DNA of 46,018 nt, taken from contig JAFWEL010000060.1 of the NCBI GenBank assembly GCA_017512905.1, positions 1 to 46,018 of the forward strand, read 5' to 3'. Position 1 is the first letter of the stretch. Every line of letters begins with the position of its first letter. The notes beneath the pieces were generated by a model, which did not search any database, was not told where the DNA came from, and saw only the letters and a list, made by a program, of their open reading frames with translations. The translations under genes were made by a program, and so were the position numbers. This document shows positions 44,146-46,018 of this stretch, one piece after another. Source of the stretch: Clostridia bacterium. Lineage in GTDB: Bacteria; Bacillota; Clostridia; Christensenellales; Aristaeellaceae.

Positions 44146-44183
44146 AAAAACGACCGGCACCCTGCAACGGGGATGCCGGTCGT
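44146..44183 (-). terminator. Terminator of the sugar transferase gene
   Basis: On the minus strand ACGACCGGCA (44174-44183) pairs with TGCCGGTCGT (44150-44159), followed by a TTTTT run (44146-44150). It starts 15 bp after the stop codon. Confidence 0.85.
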
Positions 44184-44197
44184 CTGTCCTTGTCCCT

Positions 44198-45658
44198 TCA
44201 TGCCGCGGGCTTGCGGTCGTCCTCGCTGGCGGTGGTCTGGCCAGGGGCGACGCCTTCAGTGCTCTCCCGCCGGAAGAGTATGGCCAGCGTGGCGAAAAGT
44301 ATCTTCAGGTCATCCACGATGCTGGGCTTGGATATGTACATCAAATCCATCTGCAGCTTGTCGTAGGGAGTGGTGTTGTACTTGCCATAGACCTGGGCGT
44401 AGCCGGTCAGCCCGGCCTTGCACTGCAGGCGTAGGGCGAATTCCGGCATCTCCCGCTCGTACTCGTCGGCAATCTCGGGCCGCTCGGGGCGGGGCCCCAC
44501 CAGGCTCATGCTGCCGCCCAGGATATTGAACAGCTGGGGCAGCTCGTCGATGCGATGGGCGCGCAGCACCCGGCCTACGCGGGTGATGCGGGGGTCGCTG
44601 TCACCGGTGGACAGTCGAGCCACGCCGTCCTGCTCCGCCGAAACCACCATCGACCGGAATTTCAGCATATTGAATTCCCGACCGTCCTTGGTCAGGCGCA
44701 CCTGCCGGTAAAACACCGGCCCGCCATCTTCCAGCTTGACGGCAATGGCGGCCACCAACAGGATCGGGCTGAACAGCAGCAGCAGCAGCGCGCCGAGCCC
44801 GATGTCCAGGGCCCGTTTGGCCAGCTGGTATTCCGGCGGCGGACAGTAGCGGTCCACCCGCATCATCGGCAGGTGGAACATGGGGATTTTCTTCGCGCCG
44901 CTCATGATCACGTCGCCTACCCTGGGAATGATGTACACCACAATGCCGTTGGCTACGCAGTATTTCAGGATGATGTTGCGCTCGTGGCTGTGAACGCCGC
45001 ACAGGAACACCGCGTTGAAGTCCGAAAGCGCCTCCAGGTTGCCCGCGAGGCACTCCTCCACCGTGCAGACCATCTGTACGTCAAACTTCTGGTCCATGCC
45101 GTAGCGGCCAAACAGATCCTCCACGCCCCGACGCACCTCGTAGACCACGGCGGTCTTCTGGCCGCCGTAGTGGGCGAAATACCAGCGGTTCGCCGCCCAG
45201 CACCAAAGCCCGCCCAGCACCAGCTGGGCCGCCAGCGCCCCCAGTGCCGGCCATATGTTGGGAAACGCGCCGGACATCAACCACAGCACCAGATACATGA
45301 AGCCGTCGGCAAAGAATATGCTCAGCGCCTGGGCGTAGAACATCTCCGATATGCGCTTCAGCGAAACCAGGAAGGCGTCGTAAGCCCTGCCGAAGAACGT
45401 ATACAGCACCACGAACATCAGTATGATGCCGCCGCCCCTGTAGATCGAGGGGAAGATGACCACCGTGTGCACGTAGTAAAGCAGCCACACCAGCGCGAAG
45501 GGGAGTGTGACCAGCAACACGTTCGCCAGCTTGATCAGTCGCAGACCATAGTCATGGCGCAGGTTGACGACGCGCCTGGGCTGCCGGGGCAGGGTCCATG
45601 CGCCCCCGTTGCCCCGGCCCGGGCTGTTTTGTCGCCGCCTCTGAGCCTTCATCGTCAT
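44198..45658 (-). CDS. Polyprenyl-phosphate sugar-1-phosphate transferase (exopolysaccharide initiation)
   Basis: The 486-residue protein has a basic N-terminus, four to five membrane segments in the first half (about residues 40-165), a Rossmann-like middle region, then a final membrane helix (LDIGLGALLLLLFSPILL) and the catalytic bacterial sugar transferase domain. The domain shows DGGPVFYRQVR, FNMLKFRSM, RAHRIDELPQLFNIL, MSLVGPRPERPE and AGLTGYAQVYGKYN. This class (WbaP/CpsE-like) moves a sugar phosphate from a UDP-sugar to undecaprenyl phosphate and starts capsule or exopolysaccharide units. ATG 45658 has AAAGG six bases upstream; a second in-frame ATG at 45652 is possible. No other polysaccharide genes are in the window. 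Confidence 0.9.
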   Translation of the reverse strand: MTMKAQRRRQNSPGRGNGGAWTLPRQPRRVVNLRHDYGLRLIKLANVLLVTLPFALVWLLYYVHTVVIFPSIYRGGGIILMFVVLYTFFGRAYDAFLVSLKRISEMFYAQALSIFFADGFMYLVLWLMSGAFPNIWPALGALAAQLVLGGLWCWAANRWYFAHYGGQKTAVVYEVRRGVEDLFGRYGMDQKFDVQMVCTVEECLAGNLEALSDFNAVFLCGVHSHERNIILKYCVANGIVVYIIPRVGDVIMSGAKKIPMFHLPMMRVDRYCPPPEYQLAKRALDIGLGALLLLLFSPILLVAAIAVKLEDGGPVFYRQVRLTKDGREFNMLKFRSMVVSAEQDGVARLSTGDSDPRITRVGRVLRAHRIDELPQLFNILGGSMSLVGPRPERPEIADEYEREMPEFALRLQCKAGLTGYAQVYGKYNTTPYDKLQMDLMYISKPSIVDDLKILFATLAILFRRESTEGVAPGQTTASEDDRKPAA

Positions 45659-45730
45659 TCACGACCTTTTTCGTATATTCAATCCAGCCGCGGCACAAAC
45701 GTGCCGCCGTGTATAGTATGACTCATTATC

Positions 45731-45759
45731 ATTTTATATGCCCCCGCCGGGATTGTCAA
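45731..45759 (-). promoter_or_regulatory. Predicted promoter of the sugar transferase gene
   Basis: On the minus strand a perfect TTGACA (45754-45759) and TAAAAT (45731-45736) are 17 bp apart, 72 bases before the start codon. Nothing else was recognised between 45760 and 45866. Confidence 0.7.
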
Positions 45760-45866
45760 TCTATTTACCATCGTTTGACAATTTGTTGCCAAAAAATACA
45801 ATTGAAGTCACGATAAGGACTAATTTAATGCTCTCAGCGATGACCGGGCTATCGTGAACGTCATGG

Positions 45867-45981
45867 AAATACTGATTTATCGGGCTGACGCCCGTTTGAA
45901 GGGGGACAGGTCCCCCTTCAATACATCCTCCTCAGATTTGCCTGAAATCGCAGGCGATTTCCGGGCGGCAAATCTGCAAGG
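45867..45981. repeat. Right copy of inverted terminal-type repeat
   Basis: This is the reverse complement of 1-140, without the 24-bp insertion. It holds the TTGAAGGGGGAC/GTCCCCCTTCAA hairpin and the CGGGC/GCCCG hairpin, and begins with an AATACTGATTTATC half-palindrome. The last 37 bases of the window beyond it have no counterpart at the left end. Confidence 0.85.
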
Positions 45982-46018
45982 AAGCCTTTTTTGCTCTGGT
46001 CGACAGGCTCCCTGCCGC

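Noticed and set aside
1-46018. Composite transposon bounded by the inverted end repeats
   Set aside because: No transposase or integrase gene is present, and the repeats look like hairpin-rich intergenic elements of which parts occur elsewhere in the window.

Overview
The window looks like chromosomal DNA of an uncultured, fairly GC-rich Clostridia-type bacterium (Bacillota), probably from a gut or rumen. The reasons are strong AGGAGG-type ribosome sites, sigma-A promoters with 17-18 bp spacers, a giant secreted protein built from Flg_new/InlB-type, SpaA/Cna-B and Pmp-like beta-helix modules, YjcQ and DUF3786 proteins, and palindromic intergenic repeats. No rRNA, tRNA, CRISPR array, transposase or phage gene was seen. 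Genus cannot be told from the sequence.

Left part (1-31.3 kb). An AAA+ ATPase gene with a Pro-rich linker and coiled coil reads leftward. Diverging from it is an apparent operon of about 27 kb. It opens with a 7,488-residue exported protein (3119-25585) carrying six beta-helix cassettes. Four genes with type IV prepilin-like N-termini follow closely (25641-29965), then a YjcQ-type winged-helix protein. The giant protein has no visible sortase motif or C-terminal membrane anchor. The layout of a very large adhesin next to several minor-pilin-like genes resembles in plan the pilY1/minor-pilin and GspH-K arrangements of Gram-negative bacteria. This is the most promising candidate for an undescribed system here. 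The prepilin peptidase, motor ATPase and platform protein are not in the window. A small secreted protein with three SH3-like repeats follows.

Middle part (31.3-41.4 kb). A response regulator with a degenerate GGDEF domain, an intact EAL domain and two C-terminal PAS-like domains reads leftward. Diverging from it is a complete YtfQRT-YjfF-type ABC importer (binding protein, double ATPase, two permeases) for a furanose sugar, with a strong hairpin terminator/attenuator between binding protein and ATPase genes. A DtxR/MntR-type metalloregulator and a cardiolipin synthase, each with its own promoter, come next.

Right part (41.4-46 kb). A 490-bp gene-free stretch is packed with short palindromic modules. 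Four leftward genes follow: DUF3786 protein, ThrH-type phosphatase, EamA transporter and a polyprenyl-phosphate sugar transferase that would start capsule or exopolysaccharide synthesis. The extreme ends of the window carry inverted copies of one repeat of about 115 bp, the left copy interrupted by a 24-bp module also present in the 41.6 kb repeat cluster. The window may therefore be a contig that stops at repeats.

Functionally the window is weighted to the cell surface: a giant adhesin, pilin-like proteins, SH3-repeat secreted protein, polysaccharide initiation and phospholipid synthesis, with a c-di-GMP phosphodiesterase nearby that could control a sessile or adhesive state (inference).
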